From Bradyrhizobium sp. CSA207 (GTDB lineage: Bacteria; Pseudomonadota; Alphaproteobacteria; Rhizobiales; Xanthobacteraceae), in assembly GCF_029051685.1 (NCBI RefSeq), contig NZ_JAACFT010000016.1:62001-126000 (forward strand): a stretch of DNA of 64,000 bases, given 5' to 3'. The notes beneath the pieces were generated by a model that worked only from the letters and a program-made list of their open reading frames with translations, ran no database searches and was not told the origin of the DNA. The first letter of the stretch is position 1; each line of letters starts with the position of its first letter. This document shows, one piece after another, positions 52,785 through 61,973 of the stretch. The translations under genes were made by a program, and so were the position numbers.

Positions 52785-53432
52785 ATGATTGCCGGCCTGT
52801 CGTTTCGCGCGCGGCACCTGTGGACCGATGTCAGGGGCGTTGCGGCGACGGAGTTCGCTATCGTGACCCCGTTCATGCTGGTGCTCTATGTCGGCGGCGT
52901 CGAGCTCGGCAACGGGCTCGCCATGAACGTCAAGGTCTCCGCAACTGCACACAGTGTCGCCGACATGGTGTCGCAGAACACGCAGGTCACGTCGGCCCAG
53001 ATGGACGGCATTCTTGCGGCTTCGACGGCCATCATGGCTCCCTATCCCGTCAAGAATGGCAGCACCTCGCTGATGACGATTACCGTCTCCGAAGTCTCGA
53101 CCGATAGCACCGGCAAGGCGACGGTTCAATGGAGCAAGTCGACCAGCACGTCGGGAGCGCGCGCAGTTGGTCAGGAGATGACCCTGTCTTCGTTCACCTC
53201 AACTGGCAACAATGCCAACATCTCGCTCATCCTGAGCGAGGTCTCTTACGACTACACGCCCAACCTCGGCTACACGATCGCCGGCACGGTCAAATTGACC
53301 GACAGCTACTACCTGTTCCCGCGCTGCTCGACGAACAGCCCGGCCTCGTCGAGCTTTCCGTACTACGACGTGAAGTATCCCGCGGCGGCGACGTGCTCAT
53401 GCATCCAGCATCTGCAACAGAAGACCTGTTAG
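52785..53432 (+). CDS. TadE/TadF-like pilus assembly protein
   Basis: The 215-aa protein shows the TadE/F segment VAATEFAIVTPFMLVLYVGG near residues 19-38 and a longer periplasmic domain with a final Cys pair (CSCIQHLQQKTC). It completes a three-gene unit with the two preceding genes. GGAG before the ATG is a good ribosome-binding site. Confidence 0.87.
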   Translation: MIAGLSFRARHLWTDVRGVAATEFAIVTPFMLVLYVGGVELGNGLAMNVKVSATAHSVADMVSQNTQVTSAQMDGILAASTAIMAPYPVKNGSTSLMTITVSEVSTDSTGKATVQWSKSTSTSGARAVGQEMTLSSFTSTGNNANISLILSEVSYDYTPNLGYTIAGTVKLTDSYYLFPRCSTNSPASSSFPYYDVKYPAAATCSCIQHLQQKTC

Positions 53433-53499
53433 TCGAGGAAGCATCGGCGGTTAACAGGAATGCAGGCTGTGAGGCGCGGCTGAAGCTGCCCGGTGTCGA

Positions 53500-54975
53500 T
53501 CACAGCCGCAGCACCTTGCCGGGATTCATGATGTTTTGCGGATCGAGCGCGCGTTTGATCGTGCGCATGATGTCGAGCTCGGTCTTCGACCGGTAGTGAC
53601 TGAGCTCGTCGAGCTTGTCCATGCCGATGCCGTGTTCGGCCGAGATCGAGCCGCCCATGGAGGTGATGAGATCGTTCACGGCCCGCGTGATGGCGCCCTT
53701 GTACTGGCTCAGCGTCGGCTCATCCATTCCTTTGGGGCCCATGAACGAAAAATGCAGATTGCCGTCTCCGATGTGTCCCAGCGGATAGGGTCGAATGCTC
53801 GGGAGGATGTCGAGCACGGCCTTGAGTCCCTTGTCGATGAACTCCGGAATCCTGGAGATGGCGACCGAGACGTCAAAGCTCAGCCCCGGCCCCTCGGCTC
53901 GGTGGGCCTCGGCGACACTTTCGCGGATGCGCCACATGTTGCGTGACTGATTTCCCGTTTGCGCGATCACCGCATCGAGCACGCGGCCGGCCTCGAGTTG
54001 ATCGGCGAGGAACTGCTCCATCTTATCGGACATGCCCTCGGTCCCGTCCTGGCGTGCCCGCGCGGACGACCATTCAAGCAGGAGGTACCAAGGCGTGTCC
54101 GCCTTGAGCGGATCCTGGGTGCCGGGAGTGTGGCGCAACACCAGGTCGACGGCGGCGCGGCTCATCAGCTCGCAGGAACCGACATTGTCCTCCGATGCCG
54201 CATGCGCTTCGGACAGGATCTGCAGGGCAGCGCCTGGATCCCGCACTGCCAGCCACGACGTGCAGACGTCCTTGGGCGCGGGCCATAGCTTGAGAACGGC
54301 CTTGGTGATGATGCCCAGCGTCCCTTCGGCGCCCATGAAGAGATGCTTGAGGTCGTAGCCCGTGTTGTCCTTCTTGAGGGCGCGCAACCCGTCCCAGACG
54401 TCGCCGTTGGCCAGCACGACCTCGAGCCCCAGCACGAGATTGCGGGCATTGCCATAGCGGAGCACCTGCACGCCGCCGGCGTTCGTCGACAAATTGCCGC
54501 CGATCATGCATGAGCCCTGGGCGCCCAGGCTGAGGGGCAGGAACCTGTCGTGGTTGGCCGCAGTCTCCTGAAGCGTTTGCAGCACGCAGCCGGCCTCGAC
54601 CGTCATCGCGTAACCCACAGGGTCGACGTCGAGAACGCGGTTCATGCGGCCGAGCGACAATACGATGCCGGTGTGCGCAGGCCAGGGCGTGGCTCCGCCC
54701 ATCAGCCCGGTGTTGCCACCCTGCGGCACGATCGCGACGCCGTGCTCATGGCAAAGCCGGACCACTTTCGAGACTTCCTCGGTGCTGGCGGGACGAACGA
54801 CGGCCCCGGCACCGCCAACCAGCAATCCACGCCAATCCGTCACGAACGGCTGCTTGCCGTGTTCGTCCTCGATGAGACCCTTCTCGCCGACGATCGCGCG
54901 CAATGCATCGCGCATCTGGGCTGTCAGTGGGGTGGTCGGGATAATCGGTTCGGACGACAATATTGCAGCCGGCAT
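53500..54975 (-). CDS. FAD-linked oxidase (D-2-hydroxyacid/glycolate dehydrogenase type)
   Basis: From ATG 54975, with GGGGAAG upstream, the protein has 491 residues. The PCMH FAD-binding domain contains GVAIVPQGGNTGLMGGATPW and LGAQGSCMIGGNLSTNAGGV; the C-terminal FAD-oxidase domain has HIGDGNLHFSF and ISAEHGIGMDKLDEL. The group includes D-2-hydroxyglutarate, D-lactate and glycolate dehydrogenases. The substrate is not settled. It ends convergently with the Tad-like operon. Confidence 0.9.
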   Translation of the reverse strand: MPAAILSSEPIIPTTPLTAQMRDALRAIVGEKGLIEDEHGKQPFVTDWRGLLVGGAGAVVRPASTEEVSKVVRLCHEHGVAIVPQGGNTGLMGGATPWPAHTGIVLSLGRMNRVLDVDPVGYAMTVEAGCVLQTLQETAANHDRFLPLSLGAQGSCMIGGNLSTNAGGVQVLRYGNARNLVLGLEVVLANGDVWDGLRALKKDNTGYDLKHLFMGAEGTLGIITKAVLKLWPAPKDVCTSWLAVRDPGAALQILSEAHAASEDNVGSCELMSRAAVDLVLRHTPGTQDPLKADTPWYLLLEWSSARARQDGTEGMSDKMEQFLADQLEAGRVLDAVIAQTGNQSRNMWRIRESVAEAHRAEGPGLSFDVSVAISRIPEFIDKGLKAVLDILPSIRPYPLGHIGDGNLHFSFMGPKGMDEPTLSQYKGAITRAVNDLITSMGGSISAEHGIGMDKLDELSHYRSKTELDIMRTIKRALDPQNIMNPGKVLRL

Positions 54976-55237
54976 TTGCTTCCCCCGGTACATCTTGGCG
55001 TGTACTGCGCACGTGACGTGGTCAGGGTATTGTCCACGTTTGGGCCGTGGAGTCTAATGGCAATATGACTTGAATAGGAAACCGGGACGAGCGCAGTCCG
55101 CGGGGAGTGGGCGATGCTGCCTCCGCATGAGCCGGCCTGTTCACGCCAGCGTGCTTCTGCAAGTAGATCATCAAACCTTCACGGAATGCGCAACCCGCGT
55201 GGGCGATCTCCACGATTGCCGCCGCGGTTCCATGCAT
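54976..55237. other. Intergenic region upstream of the repeat-protein array
   Basis: No gene is visible in this stretch. It holds the upstream region of the FAD-linked oxidase on one side and, on the other, the sequence before the first conserved 5' leader of the array. Short frames across it look like chance. Confidence 0.4.
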
Positions 55238-55383
55238 GCAATCAAACTCTCACCCGAATTCCTGCAAATCTCTGCCATCTACCAAAGGTAGAACGCTCCC
55301 GGTGAAGCGTGGTCAACAACGCGTCTTGCAAAAAATTCTGCAGGCGTCAGGCCCGCTTCCGACAATGAAATGGGAGTTACGTC

Positions 55384-56586
55384 ATGCAGCATCTGCCGAA
55401 CGATACTTTCGACGTCACCCTTGACCAGTTTGGTCAAATCGAGACGGTGTACGGAGACCCCGGCTTTCCCGCAGCTAAGGACGTTTGGGGCGGCAACGAC
55501 ACCGTGACGGCCACCGTCACCGCGCTCAATACGCGACTCACGATCTTCGGCGACGACCACACGATCTTGCTTGGTCACTCGCAAGGCGGAAACGACACGC
55601 TCATCGCCGACATCGGCGGCGGCTGGAACACCGCCCTCGTGGTGGGCGATACCCAATCGATGATCGACGACGCCAAGGGCGGCAATGACACCATCGTCGC
55701 GGATGCCCATGGCACGGTCTACACCACTATCTCGGCCTTCGGCGATGTCGCGGGCAACATGTCGGGCAATGCGCAGGGCGGCCACGACGACATGACCGGC
55801 TCGATCGCGTGGCGCGGTGGCGCCAACCTGTTCGCCGGCGATGCCGGCGGTTCCATGATCGACACCTCGCATGGCGGCAATGACACGCTCGATGTCAGCG
55901 TACTCACCGCGGACGGCGGGGCGACTGTCAGCGGCGACGCCATCGGCGCCCTGCGCGGCCTTGCACAAGGCGGCAATGACAATCTCACCGTCACCTTGGA
56001 CGGCGATAACCCCATATCCGGCGCAACCTTGTCGGGGGATTCGTCGACGTCCCTGATGGATCTCACCCAAGGCGGCGACGATGTCTTGACCGTCAAGATC
56101 GACGGCCAGTCCGCGGATGCGATCTCGTCACTGTACGGCGACGCGCCGATCATGGCGGGTCATTCTCATGGTGGCAACGATATCCTTAACGGCGGCGCCG
56201 GCCGGGACGTCATGTATGGCGATGCGTGGACCTATGAACCGGCGACGCCAGGCTCGATCACCGGCGGCAGCGATACGCTCAACGGCGGAGCGGGTGACGA
56301 CCAGCTGTGGGGCGGGGGAAACAGCGACTTGTTCGTCTTCAACACCGGTTCCGGCAACGACACGATCAACGATTTCGATCAGGGCAACAAGGCTGTCGGC
56401 AGCACCGCGGTGGAGCACGATTTGATCGACCTGCAAAACTACGGCTTTGCAGACTGGACGGCACTGTCGAAACTGATCAGCGACAACACCGCCGGCGATG
56501 CCGTGATCCATCTCTCCGCCAATGATTCGATCACGCTCGACGGGATTCACGTAGCGAACCTGCATCCGACCGACTTCATCATCTGA
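55384..56586 (+). CDS. Calcium-binding-like repeat protein, copy 1, 400 aa
   Basis: The protein starts MQHLPNDTFDVTLDQFGQIE with no signal peptide and consists of about eight ~32-residue repeats. Each has GGND(T), a beta-strand-like hydrophobic stretch, then GDA or GDx and a short linker rich in Ser/Met/Gly (GGND near residues 36, 68, 99, 164, 197, 263). The last third has true RTX-type nonapeptides (NGGAGDDQL, GGGNSD) followed by LFVFNTGSGNDTINDFDQGN, the serralysin-like C-terminal pattern. Such proteins are usually exported by type I secretion and bind calcium. No secretion genes are adjacent. Function unknown. Confidence 0.85.
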   Translation: MQHLPNDTFDVTLDQFGQIETVYGDPGFPAAKDVWGGNDTVTATVTALNTRLTIFGDDHTILLGHSQGGNDTLIADIGGGWNTALVVGDTQSMIDDAKGGNDTIVADAHGTVYTTISAFGDVAGNMSGNAQGGHDDMTGSIAWRGGANLFAGDAGGSMIDTSHGGNDTLDVSVLTADGGATVSGDAIGALRGLAQGGNDNLTVTLDGDNPISGATLSGDSSTSLMDLTQGGDDVLTVKIDGQSADAISSLYGDAPIMAGHSHGGNDILNGGAGRDVMYGDAWTYEPATPGSITGGSDTLNGGAGDDQLWGGGNSDLFVFNTGSGNDTINDFDQGNKAVGSTAVEHDLIDLQNYGFADWTALSKLISDNTAGDAVIHLSANDSITLDGIHVANLHPTDFII

Positions 56587-56751
56587 GGAAGTTGAATCAA
56601 AAGCGTCGCAATCAAACTCTATCCCGAATTCCTGCAAACCTCCGCCATCTACCGAAAGTAGATTCCTCACGGTGAAGCGTGGTCAAAGCACGTCGCGCAA
56701 AAAGTTCGCCGACGTCAGGCCCGCGTCCGACAATGAAATGGGAGTTACGCC

Positions 56752-57953
56752 ATGCAACATCTGCCGAACGATACCATCGACGTTCTGCTCGACCAGTTTG
56801 GTCAAATCGAGACCGTCTAGGAGATCCGAACTTTCCGACCACCACGGACGCCTGGGGCGGCAACGACACCGTCACGGCAACCATCAGCCAGCCCGAAGCA
56901 GAGGTCACGATCTTCGGCGACGACAATACGACGTTGCATGGCCAGTCCCACGGCGGCAACGACACGCTTACGGTCAATTTCAACTATGGCTGGAACGCCG
57001 CCCTCGTGGTCGGCGATGCCCAGGCGATGACCGACAACGCCAGGGGCGGCAACGACACGATCGATGTCGAGGACCACTCGTTGTACACGAACGTGCATGC
57101 TTTTGGCGATGTCGCCGGCGACATGTCGGGCAATTCGCACGGCGGCAGTGACACCATCATCGGCGCGGTGGGCTGGCGAGGCTACGACAATGTATACGCC
57201 GGCGATGCCGGCGGTTCCATGAGCGGCACGGCGCAGGGCGGCAACGACACGCTCGACGTCAGTCTGATCACGCGGGAGGGCTCAGCGCGAATCAGCGGCG
57301 ACGCCATCGGTTCCATGGGCGGCGACGCGCATGGCGGCAACGACAACCTCACCTTGACCATGAGCGGTGAGAACGTCTGGGCCGGCGCCGCGCTGTCGGG
57401 AGATTCCTCTAGGTCACTGACCGACAACGCCCAGGGTGGCGACGACATCCTCACTGTCAAGATCAGCACCCAGTACACCGACGATGCGTTCGATGTGCTG
57501 TTCGGCGACGCTCCGACCATGTCCGGCAATGCCCATGGCGGCAACGATATCCTCACCGGCGGAGCGGCCACCGACCGTCTGTATGGCGATGCGAAGGTCT
57601 ATGCCCCCGCGACGCCGGGCTCGATCACCGGCGGCAGGGATATCCTCAACGGCGGCGCCGGCAATGACAAGCTTTCGGGCGGAGGAAACAGCGACACCTT
57701 CGTCTTCAACACCGGCTCCGGCAATGACCTCATCACCGACTTCGATCAAGGAAACAAGGCGGTCGGCAGCACCGCGACCGAGCACGATCTGATCAACCTG
57801 CACGATTACGGGTTTGCGGACTGGACGGCGCTATCCAGCCTGATCAGCGACAATGCCGCCGGCGATGCCGTGGTTCATCTGTCGGCGAGCGACACGATCA
57901 CGCTGGACGGGGTTCAGGCGGCCAACCTGCATCCGACCGACTTCATCATCTGA
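56752..57953 (+). pseudogene. Calcium-binding-like repeat protein, copy 2, broken by 1-bp deletion
   Basis: The start region is the same as in copy 3, but after 22 codons the sequence reads GTCTAGGAG where copy 3 has GTCTACGGAG. Loss of one C creates a TAG at 56818-56820 and shifts the remainder into another frame, which stays open to 57953 and encodes all the ~32-residue repeats and the RTX-like end. Unless a sequencing error or frameshifting restores it, only a 22-residue peptide is made from the original start. A fused start further upstream in the second frame has no support. Confidence 0.85.
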
Positions 57954-57974
57954 GGAAGTTGAATCAAAAGCGGC

Positions 57975-58003
57975 GGTGTCGCCCCGCAACGCGGGGCGAC
58001 ACC
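57975..58003 (+). terminator. Strong hairpin between array units 2 and 3
   Basis: GGTGTCGCCCCGC and GCGGGGCGACACC form a perfect 13-bp stem around AAC. It lies in a ~100-bp insert absent between units 1 and 2, a few bases after the shared 3' flank of unit 2. It would end transcription before unit 3, so unit 3 probably has its own promoter in the conserved leader. Confidence 0.75.
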
Positions 58004-58200
58004 GGGATTGCGACAGCACGGCGACGGGTTCCGCCGCCGCGCTGCCAATCTTCGTCGCAATCAAACTCTATCCCGAATTCCTGCAAACCTCCGCCATCTA
58101 CCGAAAGTAGATTCCTCACGATGAAGCGTAGTCACAGCGCGTCGGGCAAGAAGTTTGCCGGCGCCAGCCCCGCTTCCGACAATGAACTGGGAGTTACGCC

Positions 58201-59406
58201 ATGCAACATCTGCCGAACGATACCATCGACGTCCTGCTCGACCAGTTTGGTCAAATCGAGACCGTCTACGGAGATCCGAACTTTCCGACCACCATGGACG
58301 CCTGGGGCGGCAACGACACCGTGACGGCAACCATCAGCCAGCCCGAAGCAGAGGTCACGATCTTTGGCGACGACAACGCGACGTTGCATGGCCAGTCCCA
58401 CGGCGGCAATGACACGTTGACGGTCAATTTCAACTACGGCTGGAACGCCGCCCTCGTGGTCGGCGATGCCCAGGCGATGACCGACAACGCCAGCGGCGGC
58501 AACGACACGATCGATGTCGAGGACCACTCGATGTACACAAATGTGCATGCTTTCGGCGATGTCGCCGGCGACATGTCGGGCAATTCGCACGGCGGCAGTG
58601 ACACCATCACCGGCGCGGTGGGCTGGCGAGGCTACGACAATGTGTACGCCGGCGATGCCGGCGGTTCCATGAGCGGCACGGCGCAGGGCGGCAATGACAC
58701 GCTCGACGTCAGTCTGATCACGATGGAGGGCTCAGCGACAGCCAGCGGCGATGCCATCGGCTCCATCAGCGGCGATGCGCATGGCGGCAACGACAACATC
58801 ACCTTCACTATCAGCACCGAGAATGTCTGGGCTGGCGGAGCTGTGTACGGAGATTCGGCGACCTCACTGACCGACAATGCCCAAGGGGGAGATGACATTC
58901 TCACCCTTAAGGCCGACGGCCCCCCGACCACCGAGTTCGCGCACGCTGTGCTCTACGGCGATGCTCCGACCATGTCCGGCAATGCCCATGGCGGTAACGA
59001 TATTCTCGAGGGTGCAGCAACCAACGATTTCCTGTACGGCGACGCCGCGCGCTATAACCCCGCGACGCCGGGCTCGATCACCGGCGGCAGGGATATCCTC
59101 AACGGCGGCGCCGGCAATGACAAGCTTTCGGGCGGAGGAAACAGCGACACCTTCGTCTTCAACACCGGCTCCGGCAATGACCTCATCACCGACTTCGATC
59201 AAGGAAACAAGGCGGTCGGCAGCACCGCGACCGAGCACGATCTGATCAACCTGCACGATTACGGGTTTGCGGACTGGACGGCGCTATCCAGCCTGATCAG
59301 CGACAATGCCGCCGGCGATGCCGTGGTTCATCTGTCGGCGAGCGACACCATCACGCTCGACGGCGTCCACGCCGCGAACCTGCACCCGACCGACTTCCTC
59401 ATCTGA
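58201..59406 (+). CDS. Calcium-binding-like repeat protein, copy 3, 401 aa
   Basis: Intact paralog of copy 1. GGND-type cores are at residues 36, 68, 99, 131 (GGSD), 163, 195, 229 (GGDD) and 264, almost always 31-35 residues apart, each followed after about 20 residues by GDA/GDx. The C-terminus has GGAGNDKLSGGGNSDTFVFN, SGNDLITDFDQGNKAVG and an ending NLHPTDFLI. No signal peptide, cysteine or protease motif is visible. GGGAG stands seven bases before ATG 58201. Its middle (about residues 205-285) differs from copy 2, while both ends are nearly identical. Confidence 0.87.
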   Translation: MQHLPNDTIDVLLDQFGQIETVYGDPNFPTTMDAWGGNDTVTATISQPEAEVTIFGDDNATLHGQSHGGNDTLTVNFNYGWNAALVVGDAQAMTDNASGGNDTIDVEDHSMYTNVHAFGDVAGDMSGNSHGGSDTITGAVGWRGYDNVYAGDAGGSMSGTAQGGNDTLDVSLITMEGSATASGDAIGSISGDAHGGNDNITFTISTENVWAGGAVYGDSATSLTDNAQGGDDILTLKADGPPTTEFAHAVLYGDAPTMSGNAHGGNDILEGAATNDFLYGDAARYNPATPGSITGGRDILNGGAGNDKLSGGGNSDTFVFNTGSGNDLITDFDQGNKAVGSTATEHDLINLHDYGFADWTALSSLISDNAAGDAVVHLSASDTITLDGVHAANLHPTDFLI

Positions 59407-59410
59407 GCGA

Positions 59411-59457
59411 GTTGCTCCGGGAGCAACCATCTCGCCCCGCCTACAGCGGGGCGAGAT
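59411..59457 (+). terminator. Two consecutive hairpins after the array
   Basis: GTTGCTC/GAGCAAC (59411-59427, loop CGG) is followed by ATCTCGCCCCGC/GCGGGGCGAGAT (59429-59457, loop CTACA). The second is very like the hairpin after unit 2 (GCCCCGC stem). Together they would terminate the array transcript. The remaining 240 bases to the patatin gene show no gene. Confidence 0.75.
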
Positions 59458-59697
59458 ACAGGTTACACCTTTCCCGCCCCGCAAATCCCCCCAGCGCGCG
59501 CCACTCGTCCGCTGACAATAGCGGCAGGCCGCCCTGCGTGCTGCCGGCCCGGCAATTCGCGATGATGCCATCCTGCCCCTGTTTTGCCCGACGAGTCACA
59601 CCGCCTTGCTGACCGGGCCGCTAAGTCATTGATCCGTAAGAAGTCGGCTACTGTGCATGGGGTTGTTTTCGCGTCTTTTGGTGGAGTGCCCCGCGCG

Positions 59698-60861
59698 CTA
59701 CGCGCTCTCCGTTTCCCGGTGCACGTCGTGGACGACGAGGCCCATGCCTTCCTCCGGCATCTTGATCCAGTCGCGGCGCTTCAGCGTGCGCTTGGTGTCC
59801 TCGTAGCCGGAGGCCCAATGCTCGCGCATCGAGGTGCCGGAGAATTCGTGGTCCTTGGCGTCGCCCTCATAGGCCTTCTGCTGGTAGATCAGATGCAGGA
59901 TCGCGATCTCCGGCATGTCGCGCAGGCTTGCCTTGAGCGCGCGGTCCTCGTCGGACAACTGCTCGTCGGGAAGCTTCGCCAGGGCCTTGTAGAGCTGGAC
60001 CTTGAGATTGTGGGTGCGGCGATAGACGTCGGTATTGTGGCGCGTGCGCGAGGAATACATGATGTCCTTGTGGCGGGCCATCACGTCCTGGATCGAGCGC
60101 GGCAGCACGCCACGGGCGCTGAACAGGTCGACCTGGAACACCAGCGAGTTGAGGTCGTCCTCCTGGTCGAGCAGATGCTGCAGCGGCGTGTTGGAGACGA
60201 TGCCGCCGTCCCAGAAATGATCGGTGCCGATCCGCACCATCGGCAGTGCCGGCGGCAGCGCGCCGGAGGCCATGATGTGCTCCGGCTCGATCTCGTCATG
60301 GGCGTTGTCGAAATAGATGAAGTTGCCCGAGAGCACGTTCACCGCGCCGACCGCGAAGCGGACCTTCTTCTCGTTGATGAGGTCGAAGTCGACCAGCTCG
60401 AGCAGCGTCTCCTTTAGTGGCGCGGTGTCGTAATAGCTGGTCGCGGTCCTGGCGCCGACCGGGCTGAACCAGGGATTGACCTGGTGCGGCGCGAAGAAGC
60501 CGGGCTGGCCGAACGCCGAGGTCATGTACGCGCTGACGAAATTGCGCGCCTGGCGGAATACGTCGCCGTCCGGCGTGTAGTGCCAGATCTTGCGGTTGGT
60601 AATGCGCTCCCAGAAGATGCGGAGCTGATCGAGCCGGTTCTCCGGCCTGTTGCCGGCGATGATGGCCGAGTTGATCGCGCCGATCGACACGCCGCAGACC
60701 CAGTCGGGCTCGATACCCGCCTCGTGCAGCGCCTGATAGACGCCGGCCTGGTAGGCGCCGAGCGCGCCGCCGCCTTGCAGCACCAGCGCGACGCGATCGC
60801 AGCGCTCGGGCCGCCAGCCACGTGAGGGCGGCTGATGTGTCTGATACGTGCGGGCGTCCAT
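59698..60861 (-). CDS. Patatin-like phospholipase family protein
   Basis: The 387-aa protein has LVLQGGGALGAYQAGVYQAL as oxyanion hole, the nucleophile in GVSIGAINSA (GxSxG) and the dyad aspartate in HFWDGGIVSN. The C-terminal part has a DUF3734-like helical region (SSRTRHNTDVYRRTHNLKVQ). Members hydrolyse lipid esters; in Bradyrhizobium this type is often next to acetoacetate decarboxylase and 3-hydroxybutyrate dehydrogenase, suggesting a link to storage-lipid turnover. AGGAGG precedes the ATG. Confidence 0.9.
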   Translation of the reverse strand: MDARTYQTHQPPSRGWRPERCDRVALVLQGGGALGAYQAGVYQALHEAGIEPDWVCGVSIGAINSAIIAGNRPENRLDQLRIFWERITNRKIWHYTPDGDVFRQARNFVSAYMTSAFGQPGFFAPHQVNPWFSPVGARTATSYYDTAPLKETLLELVDFDLINEKKVRFAVGAVNVLSGNFIYFDNAHDEIEPEHIMASGALPPALPMVRIGTDHFWDGGIVSNTPLQHLLDQEDDLNSLVFQVDLFSARGVLPRSIQDVMARHKDIMYSSRTRHNTDVYRRTHNLKVQLYKALAKLPDEQLSDEDRALKASLRDMPEIAILHLIYQQKAYEGDAKDHEFSGTSMREHWASGYEDTKRTLKRRDWIKMPEEGMGLVVHDVHRETESA

Positions 60862-61079
60862 GGCCGATGCCTCCTGCTTGGGCCGGACGATTACGTCCGG
60901 CGGTGACGGCGTGATGACAATTCTCGCGCCGCTGCATCACCGGCATGCAAGGCGGCCCGGGCGAAAGGTCACGCCTCTGACGGAAATCCATCACATCGCA
61001 GTCAATGAGGCCGGCTAGCAATTTGCGTCTAACCAGAAGTCGCCGGGCAGGCATCACAGACATCAACAGGAGACCAGCG

Positions 61080-61862
61080 ATGCGCAGGGAGGATTTGCTG
61101 AGACTTCCGTCCATGCCGGCTGCCGGACCGAGCTATCCGGCCGGTCCTTATCGCTTCGTCGACCGCGAATTCCTCGTCATCACCTACGAGACCGATCCCG
61201 AGCTGATCTGCGCCGGGCTGCCCGAGCCGCTGGAGCCGATCGACCAGGCGATCGTGCACTACGAATGGATCAGGATGCCGGATTCCTCCGGCTTCGGCAG
61301 CTACACCGAATCCGGTCTCGTCATCCCCGCGCGCCTGCACGGCGAGGAGGTGAACTTCGTCTCGGAGATGTATCTGGACGACGATCCGCCAATCGCGGCC
61401 GGGCGCGAGATCTGGGGCTTTCCCAAGAAATACGCGCATCCCAAGCTCGAGATCGTCAAGGACACGCTGACGGGCACGCTGGAATATGCCGGCCAGCTCG
61501 TCGCCATGGGCACGATGGGCTACAAGCACGAGAGCATGGCCGGGAACGGCGATCTCACCCGCGCCACGCTGTCGAAGACGCAAGTTAATCTGAAGATGAT
61601 CCCCGGCGTCGACGGCCGTCTCGAAATCTGCCAGCTCGTCGCGATCAACCTCACCGACATCGTGCCGAAAGGATCGTGGATGGGGCCCGGCCGTCTGCAT
61701 CTGGTGCCGCATGTCAACGCGCCCGTTGCCGATTTCCCGGTTCGCCGCGTCGTCGGCGCGCATCACTATATCGCCGACCTGACGCTGCCGTTCGGCCGCG
61801 TGGTGCATGATTACATCAGGGAAGCCGAGGCGGTAGCCGCGACGGGTTTGGCTGCGGAGTAG
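61080..61862 (+). CDS. adc: Acetoacetate decarboxylase
   Basis: The 260-aa protein has the ADC signature EIWGFPKKYAHPKLEIVKD with the Schiff-base lysine (Lys116 or Lys117, the family being KK), plus the N-terminal PAGPYRFVDREFLVITYETD and a C-terminal IADLTLPFGRVVHDY. It converts acetoacetate to acetone and CO2. GGAGACC precedes ATG 61080. It is divergent from the patatin gene, a common pairing; the 3-hydroxybutyrate dehydrogenase gene often found beside it is missing here. Confidence 0.92.
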   Translation: MRREDLLRLPSMPAAGPSYPAGPYRFVDREFLVITYETDPELICAGLPEPLEPIDQAIVHYEWIRMPDSSGFGSYTESGLVIPARLHGEEVNFVSEMYLDDDPPIAAGREIWGFPKKYAHPKLEIVKDTLTGTLEYAGQLVAMGTMGYKHESMAGNGDLTRATLSKTQVNLKMIPGVDGRLEICQLVAINLTDIVPKGSWMGPGRLHLVPHVNAPVADFPVRRVVGAHHYIADLTLPFGRVVHDYIREAEAVAATGLAAE

Positions 61863-61973
61863 GGCGGCATCATCAAACTGTAACAAAGCCGTAATTGAGT
61901 ATCGCGCGTGGATCCGGAAGGTGCCGTCGGCCATGTTCCGGAACGGGACATTTGTGGACGGTTAGGGTTGGCC

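Larger units (their letters stand above)
55238..59406 (+). repeat. Tandem triplication: conserved leader plus ~1.2 kb gene, three units
   Basis: Each unit has a 144-146-bp leader (55238-55383, 56608-56751, 58057-58200) starting GCAATCAAACTCT and ending GGGAGTTACG(T/C)C before the start ATG, then a ~1.2 kb gene. Units 1 and 2 are followed by the same 20-odd bases (GAGGAAGTTGAATCAAAAGCG). Units 2 and 3 are almost identical at both ends but differ in the middle, as expected after gene conversion. The array likely arose by unequal crossing over. Confidence 0.92.

Noticed and set aside
56679..56820. Upstream in-frame start for copy 2 of the array (second frame)
   Set aside because: The extension is Arg/Ser-rich, unlike copies 1 and 3, and would run through the conserved leader; the 1-bp deletion explains the frame better.
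58122..58324. Separate small protein with a CNIC motif before copy 3
   Set aside because: The frame is not kept in copy 1 and overlaps the strong start of the repeat protein. It is more likely a by-product of the leader.
55238..59406. CRISPR or leucine-rich repeat array
   Set aside because: The repeats are coding, ~96 bp long with variable spacing and recurring GGND/GD motifs. There are no short identical repeats with unique spacers.
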